Assembly: GCF_009467825.1 (NCBI RefSeq)
Contig: NZ_WIOK01000005.1
Coordinates: 180,865 to 244,864, forward strand
Source: Cyclobacterium xiamenense
GTDB taxonomy: Bacteria > Bacteroidota > Bacteroidia > Cytophagales > Cyclobacteriaceae
Reading direction: 5' to 3'
Length of the DNA stretch: 64,000 nt
The notes beneath the pieces were generated by a model. That model did no database searches. It saw nothing but the letters and a program-made list of their open reading frames with translations, and had not been told where the DNA came from. A program made the position numbers and the translations under genes. Shown here one piece after another: positions 18,525 through 27,759 of the stretch. Within the stretch, counting starts at the first letter, position 1. Every line of letters starts with the position of its first letter.

Positions 18525-19937
18525 ATGAAAAGTGTTCGTTTTGTTTTTTTACTTTTATTGCTGCTGTGTACGGCAGCTGGAAGCAGCATTTCTACTCCAA
18601 AACAGGCAAATCCCCCTAATTTTATTTTTATTCTCACCGATGACCAGGGGTGGAGTAGCACTTCCATCGGCATGGACGACCGTATTCCGGCATCCAAAAG
18701 CGATTTTTTTGAAACGCCTTCCATGGATCGCCTGGCAAGGGAAGGCATGCGCTTTACCAATGCGTACGCGCCGGCTGCCATCTGCTCGCCTACCCGAAGG
18801 AGCATCCTATTTGGACAAACGCCCGCGAGGCTGGGGGATGAGACCTTCCCGGATACGCATGATCCCCGGTCGAATTTGCCTCTGTTGACCATTCCGGCTG
18901 TACTGAAAAGCATTGACCCAGGGTATCGGGCCGCTCATTTCGGCAAGTGGGATTTGCGGGCGGACATTTTCCCCGAAGATTTGGGCTTCGATGAAAGCGA
19001 CGGAGATACCGGGAATGCACACGGTAATTTAATGACGGGAAAGGACGATAAATGGGAGGCAGTGTTTCTTACCAATGATCCCAAGCGTAGCGCCTCCATC
19101 ACCCGAAGGGGCATCAACTTTATGGAACGACAGGTGCGTGCGGGAAACCCTTTTTATTTGCAGCTGTCGCATTATGCTGCGCATGTAGACATGCAGACCC
19201 GCGAAGCCACCCTGGAGAAATACCGGAACAAACCGAAAGGAACGAAGCACCACCACCCGGCCTGGGCGGGAATGCTGGAGGACATGGATGCCACCATCGG
19301 TCAGGTATTGGATAAGGTCGCCTCTCTGGGCATTTCCGAAAATACCTATATCTTACTGATGGCGGACAATGGGTCCGTGGAAATGCTGCCCCCGGTACCC
19401 TCCCGCCAAAAACTGCAACACCCAGACAGTTTCTATCGCCCCTTGCGGAATGCACCGCTTCGTGCCGGTAAATGGACCCTGTACGAAGGCGGGATACGGG
19501 TCCCCTTCATCGTAAAAGGTCCAGGAGTTCCAGCGGGTAGTACGTGTCGGGAATCGGTGGGAGGTTGGGATATTTTGCCAACTCTTGCTACACTCGCCGG
19601 ATACAGGGGTCAGCTACCCGATAACCTGGATGGAGGAAGTTTTGCTGGCCTGCTGCAATCGGAAGGAATCGGTGAGGTTCGAAGAACGAATGATTTCCTG
19701 GTTTTTCACCGATACAGCGATGGTTATCCCCACTCGGCCCTGATTCAGGGAGACTATAAGCTCATTCGGTTTTGGAAAACCGGTAACCTGGAGTTGTACC
19801 ACCTACCGACCGACCTTGGGGAGACCAATGATTTGAACGCGGCCCAGCCCGGAAAGGCAGAGGAACTGGACAAGAAGCTTCATGCTTACCTGCAGGAAGT
19901 AAACCCGCAATTGCTCAAAAAGTTGACCGCTTACTGA
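18525..19937 (+). CDS. Type I sulfatase, copy 2 (paralogue of 4180-5598)
   Basis: A 470-residue exported sulfatase with an N-terminal signal (LLLLLCTAAG). It has the same C-S-P-T-R signature (Cys87), FILTDDQGW metal-binding start and LLMADNGSVE motif as the protein at 4180-5598, and the two differ at only a scattered minority of positions, mostly in the first 30 residues and near the C-terminus. DNA identity is visibly high through the body of the gene, so duplication or gene conversion is recent relative to the other sulfatases here. It stands alone, 445 bases after the Gfo/Idh gene. It should remove the same or a very similar sulfate ester as its twin, under a different promoter. Confidence 0.95.
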   Translation: MKSVRFVFLLLLLLCTAAGSSISTPKQANPPNFIFILTDDQGWSSTSIGMDDRIPASKSDFFETPSMDRLAREGMRFTNAYAPAAICSPTRRSILFGQTPARLGDETFPDTHDPRSNLPLLTIPAVLKSIDPGYRAAHFGKWDLRADIFPEDLGFDESDGDTGNAHGNLMTGKDDKWEAVFLTNDPKRSASITRRGINFMERQVRAGNPFYLQLSHYAAHVDMQTREATLEKYRNKPKGTKHHHPAWAGMLEDMDATIGQVLDKVASLGISENTYILLMADNGSVEMLPPVPSRQKLQHPDSFYRPLRNAPLRAGKWTLYEGGIRVPFIVKGPGVPAGSTCRESVGGWDILPTLATLAGYRGQLPDNLDGGSFAGLLQSEGIGEVRRTNDFLVFHRYSDGYPHSALIQGDYKLIRFWKTGNLELYHLPTDLGETNDLNAAQPGKAEELDKKLHAYLQEVNPQLLKKLTAY

Positions 19938-20149
19938 TGGGTTTTTTTTGACCGAAGATCGTTCCAGGTTTATTGCTTGCGTCCCGTCCGGATGCCTATG
20001 GATACGAATGGAAGTGCCGGATGCCCGGGTCAACGCTCCCGCTCCCAGCAAGCGATGACGAACTTAGTGCGACCTGAAGGACCTGCTCCCATCCGGTAAG
20101 GCAATTTTCCCATCCAAATGGTCAGCTTTTTTTTACCCGAAATCGGTTG

Positions 20150-20449
20150 ATTTGGTCCATGGCAGCCCAAAAAATCGACTCCGTGAATGTATCGGATCCG
20201 GAATAGGTTCAGCCTTTCTATGCCGATTACCGAACCGCGAAGATGGGCGAGTTGCTGGAACGGGTCGAAGGAAAGGTCTTTATAATCCGGGTTAAAAAAA
20301 GCGGCGGTGCAACCGAAAAGGGTCCAACAACAAGTACCTGTCGAATGGTATTTCGGGGTAAGATGGTTTCTGACCTAGGGAAAACCTCGGGGATAGTGCC
20401 AAAGAAATGGATGAATCCAGATACATCCGTTGATACAGCACGGGTGTAG
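20150..20449 (+). pseudogene. Possible GH29 (alpha-L-fucosidase-like) remnant
   Basis: A frame with one internal stop (20204-20206) reads SDPE, stop, then VQPFYADYRTAKMGELLER and VEGKVFIIRVKKSGGATEK, ending at a stop at 20447. The order DPEYV.FY...Y...QL.ELL..YG.IFE.W.DGA.G resembles the region around the catalytic nucleophile of GH29 alpha-L-fucosidases, but the nucleophile Asp position is not preserved and the match is weak. The surrounding 19938-20574 also contains the 3' flank shared with the first sulfatase copy. It is certainly not a working gene; identity is tentative. Confidence 0.3.
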
Positions 20450-20574
20450 CTACTCAAGGCAAATGCTTTGCCAGGAAAAAATTAATACCGGTTCATTCTT
20501 CTATTTATTTGGCTTTTAAACAAGACTGTAGTAACTTTTAGCTAGACTAACCCCAAACCCATATAGCCTTGAGA

Positions 20575-21582
20575 ATGGAACCTTTTGCTACAAATGACGA
20601 CTCAACAGCCGTTTATTTTGCCGCGCAACAAAGCCGATCCAAACGAAACAGCCAGATAAATAGCATCAGCCGCCGTGACTGTTTGGGCATCTTAGGCGGA
20701 TCAATTGCGGGCCTCGCACTGACCTCGATGTCGGGATTGGGTAAGACTCGGACTAATCCGCCGCTCGTCGATACCCATCTGCACTGTTTTGATGGTCCTG
20801 ACAGCCAGGAATTCCCGTATCACCCCAATGGACCCTACCGACCAGCTTCTGCTGCCACCCCGGAACACCTGCTGAGTTGTATGGACGGAGCAGGAGTCAA
20901 GTACGCGATCGTCGTCCATCCGGAACCCTACCAAGACGACCATCGCTACCTGGACCATTGTCTGGAAGTCGGTGGCGGTCGACTGAAGGGTACCTGCCTG
21001 TTTTTTGCTGACCGGCCGAAATCGCTGGCAGCCATGCCAGGGTTTTTGAGGGAACGGCAAGGAAACATAGTGGCCTCGAGGGTTCATGCGTACGTTCCAG
21101 ATAGGTTGCCTCCATTTGGGAAACCAGAACTCCGTAAATGGTGGCGCAGCGTTGCCGACGCCGGGATTGCGGTGCAATTGCATTTCGAACCCCGCTATGC
21201 TCCCGGCTTCGAGCGGTACATCCGGGAATTCGCTGATACCACGGTGATCATCGACCACCTTGGGCGTCCGTTTCAGGGATCACCGGAGGAGCATGCCCGG
21301 GTAATACGCTGGGCTGACTTTCCCAACACCGTGATGAAGCTTTCATCGATTCCTCCACCAGAGCGCTATCCTCACCAGGATGTAGGACCGATCATCCGCC
21401 AATTGACCAATGCCTGGGGCGCTGAACGAATGATCTATGGAGGAGGCTTTAGTGGAGATGCGACGGCAGACTCCTACCTCCGCTACCGTCAGGACCTGCT
21501 GGGTTACCTCTCTCACCTCTCCCCCCAGGAACAGGCGGCAATACTCGGAGCCAATGCGGCACAGCTTTTCGGCTGGATTTAA
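20575..21582 (+). CDS. Amidohydrolase-2 family (lactonase-type) hydrolase with export signal
   Basis: A 335-residue TIM-barrel hydrolase. An ATG at 20575 is preferred to a TTG two codons earlier. An N-terminal extension includes a twin-arginine-like segment (ISRRDCLGILGGS) and a hydrophobic stretch, suggesting Tat export, about 45 residues before the catalytic domain. That domain opens with the metal motif VDTHLHCFD and contains QLHFEP, IDHLGRP and a late YGGGFSGDA where many relatives have a WGSD-type motif, so the last metal-binding Asp may be displaced. The family includes 2-pyrone-4,6-dicarboxylate hydrolase and L-fucono- or L-rhamnono-lactonases. A sugar lactonase role fits the aldose dehydrogenase-like gene at 61031-62137, but this is inference. 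Confidence 0.8.
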   Translation: MEPFATNDDSTAVYFAAQQSRSKRNSQINSISRRDCLGILGGSIAGLALTSMSGLGKTRTNPPLVDTHLHCFDGPDSQEFPYHPNGPYRPASAATPEHLLSCMDGAGVKYAIVVHPEPYQDDHRYLDHCLEVGGGRLKGTCLFFADRPKSLAAMPGFLRERQGNIVASRVHAYVPDRLPPFGKPELRKWWRSVADAGIAVQLHFEPRYAPGFERYIREFADTTVIIDHLGRPFQGSPEEHARVIRWADFPNTVMKLSSIPPPERYPHQDVGPIIRQLTNAWGAERMIYGGGFSGDATADSYLRYRQDLLGYLSHLSPQEQAAILGANAAQLFGWI

Positions 21583-22275
21583 ACCAGGCGGGTGAAATTG
21601 CTTGCGTTGTCCTGGTTACATCAATAAGGCAGTGATCCAATAAAATCGATGCTCCTCGCCAGATGGAAATAGGGATGAATTGGAAAATAAGGCCAATAGC
21701 AAGTTGTAGTTTCCTGTTTTCCCATAGGTCCGTTTGCATTTCTGCTTTCGCAGGTTCAGCACAGGTTTGAATGGGCAGACCGGGAACATCCTGTTGATAT
21801 TTGCCGTTGATTCGCCGATCTATGGACCTGCCAACGTCAAACACCTTTTTTTTGTACCTCCTTTCCTTGGGCCACGTAGTTGAATCCGGGATGATGACGA
21901 TATTTAATCTGTAGTTGTTGGAATACGTTTTTAAAAATCAGGAGCGGTTTTACTTTTCGCGTGCAGGCTGTTGTATCTCAGCTAGGCCTTCCCGGGTGAC
22001 CTTGCCTTGCCAAAGGCGCCGGCGATGCACCTTCCTTCGTTTGGGGGTATCCATGCGATGTTGGTCCCCTGGTAGATGGTCTTTGCAGATCTGGATGAAA
22101 AAGTAGCAACATAAAGTAATGTGGCTGCGGTTCCTTTTCCAGTACAAGTCAAAAATGGGAACCTTGGAACTCCGATCCCTTGCGTGGTTTCGAAAAAAGA
22201 GAAAAATGGCCTTCGTCCTTTTTATACTGGTCGAATTTTATTAGTTTAAAAAGATCTAAATCCAATTTACCTGCT
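21583..22275. other. Intergenic region with unassigned decayed coding sequence
   Basis: These 693 bases hold no intact gene. On the minus strand a frame from about 21844 to 21590 reads KVFDVGRSIDRRINGKYQQD, then LPIQTCAEPAKAEMQ and WENRKLQLAIGLIFQF, which looks protein-like but matches no family I recognise. A second minus frame at about 22147-21950 is rich in Arg and Lys (DTPKRRKVHRRRLWQG) and might be transposase debris. The promoter of the sigma factor gene should lie at the right end. Confidence 0.3.
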
Positions 22276-22881
22276 ATGTATAAACAAGCCTCGATTGATG
22301 GAGTTGGCTCGGAATCTGACGATCATGCGCTTTGGAACCAAATCAGAGTGGGCGATATGGCCGGGCTGGAAGGATTGTATACGAAATACGTTCGGGAACT
22401 CTTTCGGTTGGGCATGTCCATAAAGGGGGATCGAAGCCTGGTAAAAGATTGCATACAGGAGGTTTTTTTGACGGTTTGGCAGTACCGGGATTCGGTAAAA
22501 GCTACCGATAATGCACGGCTTTACCTTTTCAAATGCCTGAGTAACCGTATCCATAAAGAGATAGGAAGGGACAAAAAGCGGTATGGATATTTACACCAAG
22601 AACTGGAGAACGCGTTACAAACGGAACCCGAAGAAGCAGGAACTGCTGTACACACCTCCCAAAAGACCCGAAAAAACCTTAGCGAGGCATTGGAATCGCT
22701 TCCTTCCCGTCAACAAGAAGTGATCCACCTGTTGTACTACGAAAACCATTGCTACGAAGACATCTCCATCATCATGGGAATCAACGTGCAATCGGTTTAT
22801 ACCCTTGCCTGGAAGGCCATCGGGAATCTAAAGAAACGACTGTTGCTAATAAGCCTGCTCCTCAAGGCATTTTTGGCATGA
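22276..22881 (+). CDS. ECF RNA polymerase sigma factor
   Basis: A 201-residue sigma-70 family protein. Region 2 is seen at about residues 30-95 (LYTKYVRELFRLGMSI, CIQEVFLTVWQYRD) and region 4 at about 140-190 (LESLPSRQQEVIHLLYYENH, then YEDISIIMGINVQSVYTLAW), which is the promoter -35-binding helix-turn-helix. The ATG at 22276 gives the usual length; the frame stays open further upstream. The next gene is a FecR-type anti-sigma factor and the one after that an STN-domain SusC, so the three form the standard Bacteroidota cell-surface signalling relay, with this protein switching on the downstream glycan locus when its substrate is bound. Confidence 0.95.
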   Translation: MYKQASIDGVGSESDDHALWNQIRVGDMAGLEGLYTKYVRELFRLGMSIKGDRSLVKDCIQEVFLTVWQYRDSVKATDNARLYLFKCLSNRIHKEIGRDKKRYGYLHQELENALQTEPEEAGTAVHTSQKTRKNLSEALESLPSRQQEVIHLLYYENHCYEDISIIMGINVQSVYTLAWKAIGNLKKRLLLISLLLKAFLA

Positions 22882-23026
22882 TACTTATCATTTTATTATC
22901 AAGACGCACTTTATTTTACCGCGTTTTTATTCGGATAGCCCAAACTTTAAATTTAATGTAAATTTCAACCGTTTTATGCTGAAATAGGATAGATTTTTTA
23001 TTGTGTGGACTTATGTGGTTGTATTT

Positions 23027-24154
23027 ATGGATATATCCAGCTATACCGCAGAAGATTTTGTATTGGATCCAACTTTCAGAAGGTGGGTGTTGCAGCCCAA
23101 TGCTGCATCCAATCTTTTCTGGGAGGACTTGTTGACCAAACACCCTTCCCGGTACATGGCCGCAAACCAGGCACGGTTGATCATCCTACAGATGAATACA
23201 AAGAATAAAGCCCACCTCTCTGAAACGGAAATTTTGGGTTTGTGGAAAGGCATTGAAAAAAAGGCATCCGGGCAAGCAGCGATCCGACAGGAAAAAGTGG
23301 TCCTACTGAATTCTTTAACTACCTTTGAACGCCATAAGCCACACAGTCCTTCTCCTGCGAAAATTTACCAGCATTTTGGTTTTCGGGTAGCCTGTGTACT
23401 GGTTCTATCTCTGGGCTTGGGGTATCTTTCGGGCCGGATACTTTCGAAGCCCCCATTGCCGCAAGTTACTGCGCCTTCTCCGGTCCGCTACCTGACACAT
23501 ACCACTGTCCCGGGTGTAAAATCCTACCTCACCCTTAGTGACGGCTCGCAAGTCGTTCTCAATTCCGGAAGTGAATTACGCTACCTGGAAAATTTCGGTA
23601 CCGGTGACCGAAATGTTTTTTTAAAAGGAGAGGCTTTTTTTGAGGTAGCAGAGGATTCGCTGCGTCCCTTTCGGGTTCGTTCCCGAAATACCACCACCAC
23701 TGCCCTGGGAACCAGTTTCAATGTGAAGGCCTACGAAGGAGAAACCGTAGATGTCTCTTTACTAAGCGGAAAAGTGGCCGTCAACCGAGAGGGTTTTCCG
23801 GAGGCGCCGGTCCTATTGGTTCCTGGAGAAGCACTGAAAATAGACATCGAAAAAGCTCGGCTGGTAAAGAGCGAATTTAATCCAGACCGGGTAATCGGGT
23901 GGACCAAAAAACGCATTGTTTTTCAGGAGACGCCGCTTTTAGAGGCCATTCGGGTACTCGAAAACTGGTACGGGGTGCAAATTCGCGTTATAAACCGATC
24001 TGGAGAGCGGGTGTTGCTTTCCGGAAAGTTTCAGGACGAGACCCTGGAGAACGTTCTGGAAGGATTGAAATTTTCTGCCAGATTTGACTATACCATCGAA
24101 AAAGAAAACGTAACCATTCGATTTAAGAATAAATCCCCACAGCCTATGATCTAA
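23027..24154 (+). CDS. FecR-family anti-sigma factor
   Basis: The 375-residue protein starts at the ATG of MDISSYTAEDFVLDPTF; an upstream in-frame GTG-type extension is unlikely. A cytoplasmic N-terminal part (about 1-105) would hold the sigma factor, a single membrane segment follows (VACVLVLSLGLGYLSG), and the periplasmic FecR domain carries the family pattern LSDGSQVVLNSGSELRY, FLKGEAFFEVAED, TALGTSFNVKAY and SLLSGKVAV. The C-terminal DUF4974-like domain is seen in ETPLLEAIRVLENWYGVQI. It should receive the signal from the STN domain of the SusC at 24291 and release the sigma factor encoded upstream. Confidence 0.95.
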   Translation: MDISSYTAEDFVLDPTFRRWVLQPNAASNLFWEDLLTKHPSRYMAANQARLIILQMNTKNKAHLSETEILGLWKGIEKKASGQAAIRQEKVVLLNSLTTFERHKPHSPSPAKIYQHFGFRVACVLVLSLGLGYLSGRILSKPPLPQVTAPSPVRYLTHTTVPGVKSYLTLSDGSQVVLNSGSELRYLENFGTGDRNVFLKGEAFFEVAEDSLRPFRVRSRNTTTTALGTSFNVKAYEGETVDVSLLSGKVAVNREGFPEAPVLLVPGEALKIDIEKARLVKSEFNPDRVIGWTKKRIVFQETPLLEAIRVLENWYGVQIRVINRSGERVLLSGKFQDETLENVLEGLKFSARFDYTIEKENVTIRFKNKSPQPMI

Positions 24155-24159
24155 GACCC

Positions 24160-24202
24160 TTGATAAAAAAAGGCTGGGAATGCGCCAACATCCCCAGCCC
24201 AT
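24160..24202 (-). terminator. Hairpin with a U-run on the minus strand, between fecR and susC
   Basis: The arms GGCTGGG and CCCAGCC flank a 14-base interior between the fecR stop and the susC start. The poly-A run lies on the left side, so the terminator-like T run exists only for transcripts moving leftward. On the plus strand it is a stable hairpin without a U tail and may instead tune fecR/susC expression or stability. Confidence 0.5.
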
Positions 24203-24290
24203 CATTCTCCGGAAGGTCCTGCCAGGGAATTTCCGGATTTCGTTCATCCAAAACCATTCACTATAGTTTTAAAACAAACAGCGTAAAGGT

Positions 24291-27200
24291 ATGAAAAATC
24301 TTGTACTATTCCATGTTATACGCATGACCAAACTATTTACCTACGCATTTCTGATTCAAGTCCTGTCCATGAGTTTTTTGTTTGCCTGGAATGGCAATGC
24401 ACAGGTGAAGGATATTGAAGAAGTTATGGTGTCCATTTCCCTTGACAATGCCAAAATCGAAAAGGCATTTTCGCTTATCGAAAAGACCACGGAGTTTAGT
24501 TTCGTATTTACCGATAAAGAATTGAGAGATATCCCAAGGGTTACCATCGGTGAGGGGACGCAAAGTCTGTATGCGGTGCTTTCGGTCATTGGCAAACAGA
24601 CGGGCTTGTATTTCAAACAAGTCAATCGCAATATCCACGTCCAACGGGCAGTCCCGGATACACAGCCGCTAGAGCCAATTTTGACTACAGAGGTGGTAGT
24701 GGATGTTATTGTATCCGGAATCGTAACCGACGAAAATGGTGAGCCACTGCCTGGAGCATCGATTACCCTACTTGGCACCACCACGGGCACCGTCACCGAT
24801 ATTGACGGCAACTATACAATTTCCGTTCCGGACGGCGCCACGCTGGTTTTTTCGTACATTGGCTATGAATCAAAAACGGTAGAAGTAGGCACCCAAACCA
24901 CCCTTAATATTACCCTGTTACAGGATGCCTCTTCTTTGGAGGAAGTGGTGGTTGTAGGGTACGGAACAGTCAAAAAAAGTGACCTTACGGGGTCTGTCAG
25001 TTCCATTCAGGCGGATAAATTGAATACGGATTCCCAGGCATCGGTAGAGCAGATCATTCAGGGAAGGCTTCCAGGTGTGCAGGTGACGCAGGCAAGCGCC
25101 AGACCTGGAGGAAATTTTTCTATTAGAATTAGAGGTTCTAATTCCATAACCGCAGGAAACGAACCGCTATATGTAATTGACGGACTTCCCGGAGCCAATC
25201 CGGAAAATTCCTTAAATCCTTCTGATATAAAATCCATAGAAGTGTTAAAGGATGCCTCTGCTACCTCAATTTACGGGGCAAGAGGGTCAAACGGGGTAGT
25301 GTTGATAACCACCAAAAATGGGAAGCGAAATAGTCCGTTAACTGTAAGTTACAATGTAACGACCAGTATTCAAGCTGCTACCAAAACATTGGACATGATG
25401 AATGCCCAACAATACATGTCATTTTATAATGATGTGTACATCGATAGGGGTCGGGAACCAATCTTTAGTCAAAATGACTTTACCACCATAGGCGCTGGTA
25501 CCGATTGGCAAGGTGAGATATTTCGCTCCGCACCCATTCAGGAACATCGGGTTTCTTTTTCAGGGGGATCTGAAGATACCCAGTATTACTTATCCTTGAA
25601 TGCGTTTGATCAAGACGGGATTGTAATAAGTTCCGGTTTTAAAAGATTTTCTGGCCGGATTAATTTAACTCATTCTGTAGGTGATAAGTTAAAGGTAGGG
25701 ATCAATTTCAATAATAGTTATGTAAACGAGGATCAAGTACCACTTGGTCTTGGAGTGAACGCTACAGCTGGAGTGATTGCGGCGGCATTACAATTACCAC
25801 CAACAGAACCGATATTTAATAGCGATGGAGCCTATTCAACCAGCCTGCAGGATTTGAGTAATCCTGTAGCCCAAGCTCGAACGATGGATCGATTTGAAAG
25901 AAGAACACGCCTGTTTGGTAATGCATTTTTGGAATATGAGATCATCAGTGATTTGAAGGCAAAACTAAATTTTGGTTTAGATCAGGGCATTGCGAGAAGT
26001 GATACTTTTGATGATATCGTGACTCAAATTGGACTTTTAAGACAAGGTCAGGCTACCCAAAGCTTGAGAGAAAACAATAGTTTTGTTTATGAATTTACAT
26101 TGGATTACAATAAAATAATTAATGGTCAGCATAAGTTAAATTTGCTTGGTGGTTATTCCTATCAGGAATTCATGACTTTAGGGTTTAATGCTAGTGCAAT
26201 GGATTTCCCAACGACATCCTTTGGACCAAATAATTTAGGTTCAGGAGATCCTTTACTAAATGAAGTAGGGTCATTTAAAGGGAAAAACAATATTGTTTCA
26301 GGTTTTGGCAGGGTGAACTATTCTTTTGACGAACGTTTTTTGATGACGGCATCATTTAGGGCAGATGGGTCTTCCAGATTTGGTGCGAACAACAAATTCG
26401 CCTACTTCCCATCGGGAGCGCTTGCGTGGAACCTATCCAATGAGGCTTTCTTCCCAGAGGACGGTTTTGTTTCCGATTTTAAATTAAGGACTAGTTTTGG
26501 GGTGAGCGGAAATCAGGAAATTGATAATGGAAGATCGCTTGTTCTTTTGGGGTCCGGACCAATCTCCGTTTTTAATGGGGATGAATTTCAATCCATTGCG
26601 CCTACACAATTGGCAAATCCCGATCTAAAATGGGAAACAACGGAATCCTTTAACCTGGGAGTCGATTTTGGTATGCTTTCCGGAAGAATATCCGGTTCTG
26701 TTGAATACTTTCAAAACAATACCAGGGACTTATTATTGCTCTTACCCATTCCTACTACTACAGGTTTTGGTAATTCTTTGCAAAATGTAGGGGATACCAG
26801 AAATAGTGGTTTTGAATTTTCGTTGTCGTCAAGGAACTTCGTCGGTAATTTTTCATGGATAACAGATATAAATATGGCCACCGTGAAGAATGAAGTTATT
26901 AATCTTGGTCAGCTGCCAAGGATACTGCAAGGCGGTACCCGGTTCATGCAAGATTTTACAATATTGGAAGTGGGCCAGCCTGTTAATGCCTACTTTGGTC
27001 ATGTGTTCGATGGGATTATTCAGTCCGCAGAGGAGTTGGCTAATTCACCTTCTCAGACAAATGGTGCTGTGGGCAGTAGGAAATTCAGGGATTTAAACGG
27101 TGATAATGTGATTAACGATCAAGATAGAACCATAATAGGGGACCCGTTTCCTGATTTTACCCTTGGGCTAAACAATACCGTATCCTATAAAGGGTTTTCG

Positions 27201-27635
27201 CTGGACGTATTCTTAGAGGGGAAATTTGGGTTTCAATTGGCAAATTTCACAAAAATTGATTCTGAAAATCCAATTGATGATTTAAGAAACAGACAAACCT
27301 ATGTTTTGGATAGGTGGACCCCTGATAATCCGACGAACGAGACCCCTTCTTTCGTGAATCCCTCCCGTACCTATGATTTCAATAGCAGGGTGGTCGAAGA
27401 TGCTTCTTTTATACGACTAAGAAGCGCCCGGATAGCCTACGGATTTCCAAACTTAACTATTAAGGGCATTTCATCCTTAGTGTTATTCGCCTCAGGTCAG
27501 AACCTGATCACTTGGACCGACTATAGTGGGTATAATCCAGATATCAACTCATTGGGAACTTCGAATTTAAGGATTGATTATAGCGCTTACCCACTTGCCA
27601 GAACATATGCAATCGGAATTAATATAAATTTTTGA
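24291..27635 (+). CDS. SusC/RagA TonB-dependent transducer with STN domain
   Basis: At 1114 residues this is the longest of the three SusC proteins because it carries an extra N-terminal STN (secretin/TonB short) domain at about residues 45-115 (VSISLDNAKIEKAFSLIEKT, YAVLSVIGKQTGLYFKQ). Next come the carboxypeptidase-regulatory-like domain (VSGIVTDENGEPLPGASITL), the TonB-box/plug start EEVVVVGYGTVKKSDLTGS, the plug (NSITAGNEPLYVIDGLPG) and a barrel ending YAIGININF. The STN domain is what talks to FecR, so this protein both imports oligosaccharide and reports its presence. The central part of the gene is visibly more AT-rich than its neighbours. Its susD partner follows after 124 bases. Confidence 0.96.
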   Translation: MKNLVLFHVIRMTKLFTYAFLIQVLSMSFLFAWNGNAQVKDIEEVMVSISLDNAKIEKAFSLIEKTTEFSFVFTDKELRDIPRVTIGEGTQSLYAVLSVIGKQTGLYFKQVNRNIHVQRAVPDTQPLEPILTTEVVVDVIVSGIVTDENGEPLPGASITLLGTTTGTVTDIDGNYTISVPDGATLVFSYIGYESKTVEVGTQTTLNITLLQDASSLEEVVVVGYGTVKKSDLTGSVSSIQADKLNTDSQASVEQIIQGRLPGVQVTQASARPGGNFSIRIRGSNSITAGNEPLYVIDGLPGANPENSLNPSDIKSIEVLKDASATSIYGARGSNGVVLITTKNGKRNSPLTVSYNVTTSIQAATKTLDMMNAQQYMSFYNDVYIDRGREPIFSQNDFTTIGAGTDWQGEIFRSAPIQEHRVSFSGGSEDTQYYLSLNAFDQDGIVISSGFKRFSGRINLTHSVGDKLKVGINFNNSYVNEDQVPLGLGVNATAGVIAAALQLPPTEPIFNSDGAYSTSLQDLSNPVAQARTMDRFERRTRLFGNAFLEYEIISDLKAKLNFGLDQGIARSDTFDDIVTQIGLLRQGQATQSLRENNSFVYEFTLDYNKIINGQHKLNLLGGYSYQEFMTLGFNASAMDFPTTSFGPNNLGSGDPLLNEVGSFKGKNNIVSGFGRVNYSFDERFLMTASFRADGSSRFGANNKFAYFPSGALAWNLSNEAFFPEDGFVSDFKLRTSFGVSGNQEIDNGRSLVLLGSGPISVFNGDEFQSIAPTQLANPDLKWETTESFNLGVDFGMLSGRISGSVEYFQNNTRDLLLLLPIPTTTGFGNSLQNVGDTRNSGFEFSLSSRNFVGNFSWITDINMATVKNEVINLGQLPRILQGGTRFMQDFTILEVGQPVNAYFGHVFDGIIQSAEELANSPSQTNGAVGSRKFRDLNGDNVINDQDRTIIGDPFPDFTLGLNNTVSYKGFSLDVFLEGKFGFQLANFTKIDSENPIDDLRNRQTYVLDRWTPDNPTNETPSFVNPSRTYDFNSRVVEDASFIRLRSARIAYGFPNLTIKGISSLVLFASGQNLITWTDYSGYNPDINSLGTSNLRIDYSAYPLARTYAIGININF

Positions 27636-27708
27636 AAACATGAAATCGACACGATTAAATTCATCATTAAACACACAGGGCAATGATTATTTTAATCGTC
27701 AAAGATTC

Positions 27709-27731
27709 CCTGTCTGCCGACAGGCGGGCAT
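27709..27731. repeat. Short palindromic intergenic repeat (REP-like)
   Basis: CCTGTC and GACAGG arms around TGCC, continuing into GCGGGCATC, between susC and susD. Sequences of the form CCTGCCTGCCGACAGGCAGG are frequent dispersed elements in Bacteroidota genomes. It extends the susC-susD gap here to 124 bases, compared with 8 and 17 bases in the other two pairs. Confidence 0.5.
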
Positions 27732-27759
27732 CTGACGAATAAAAAAAATTATAAAACAG

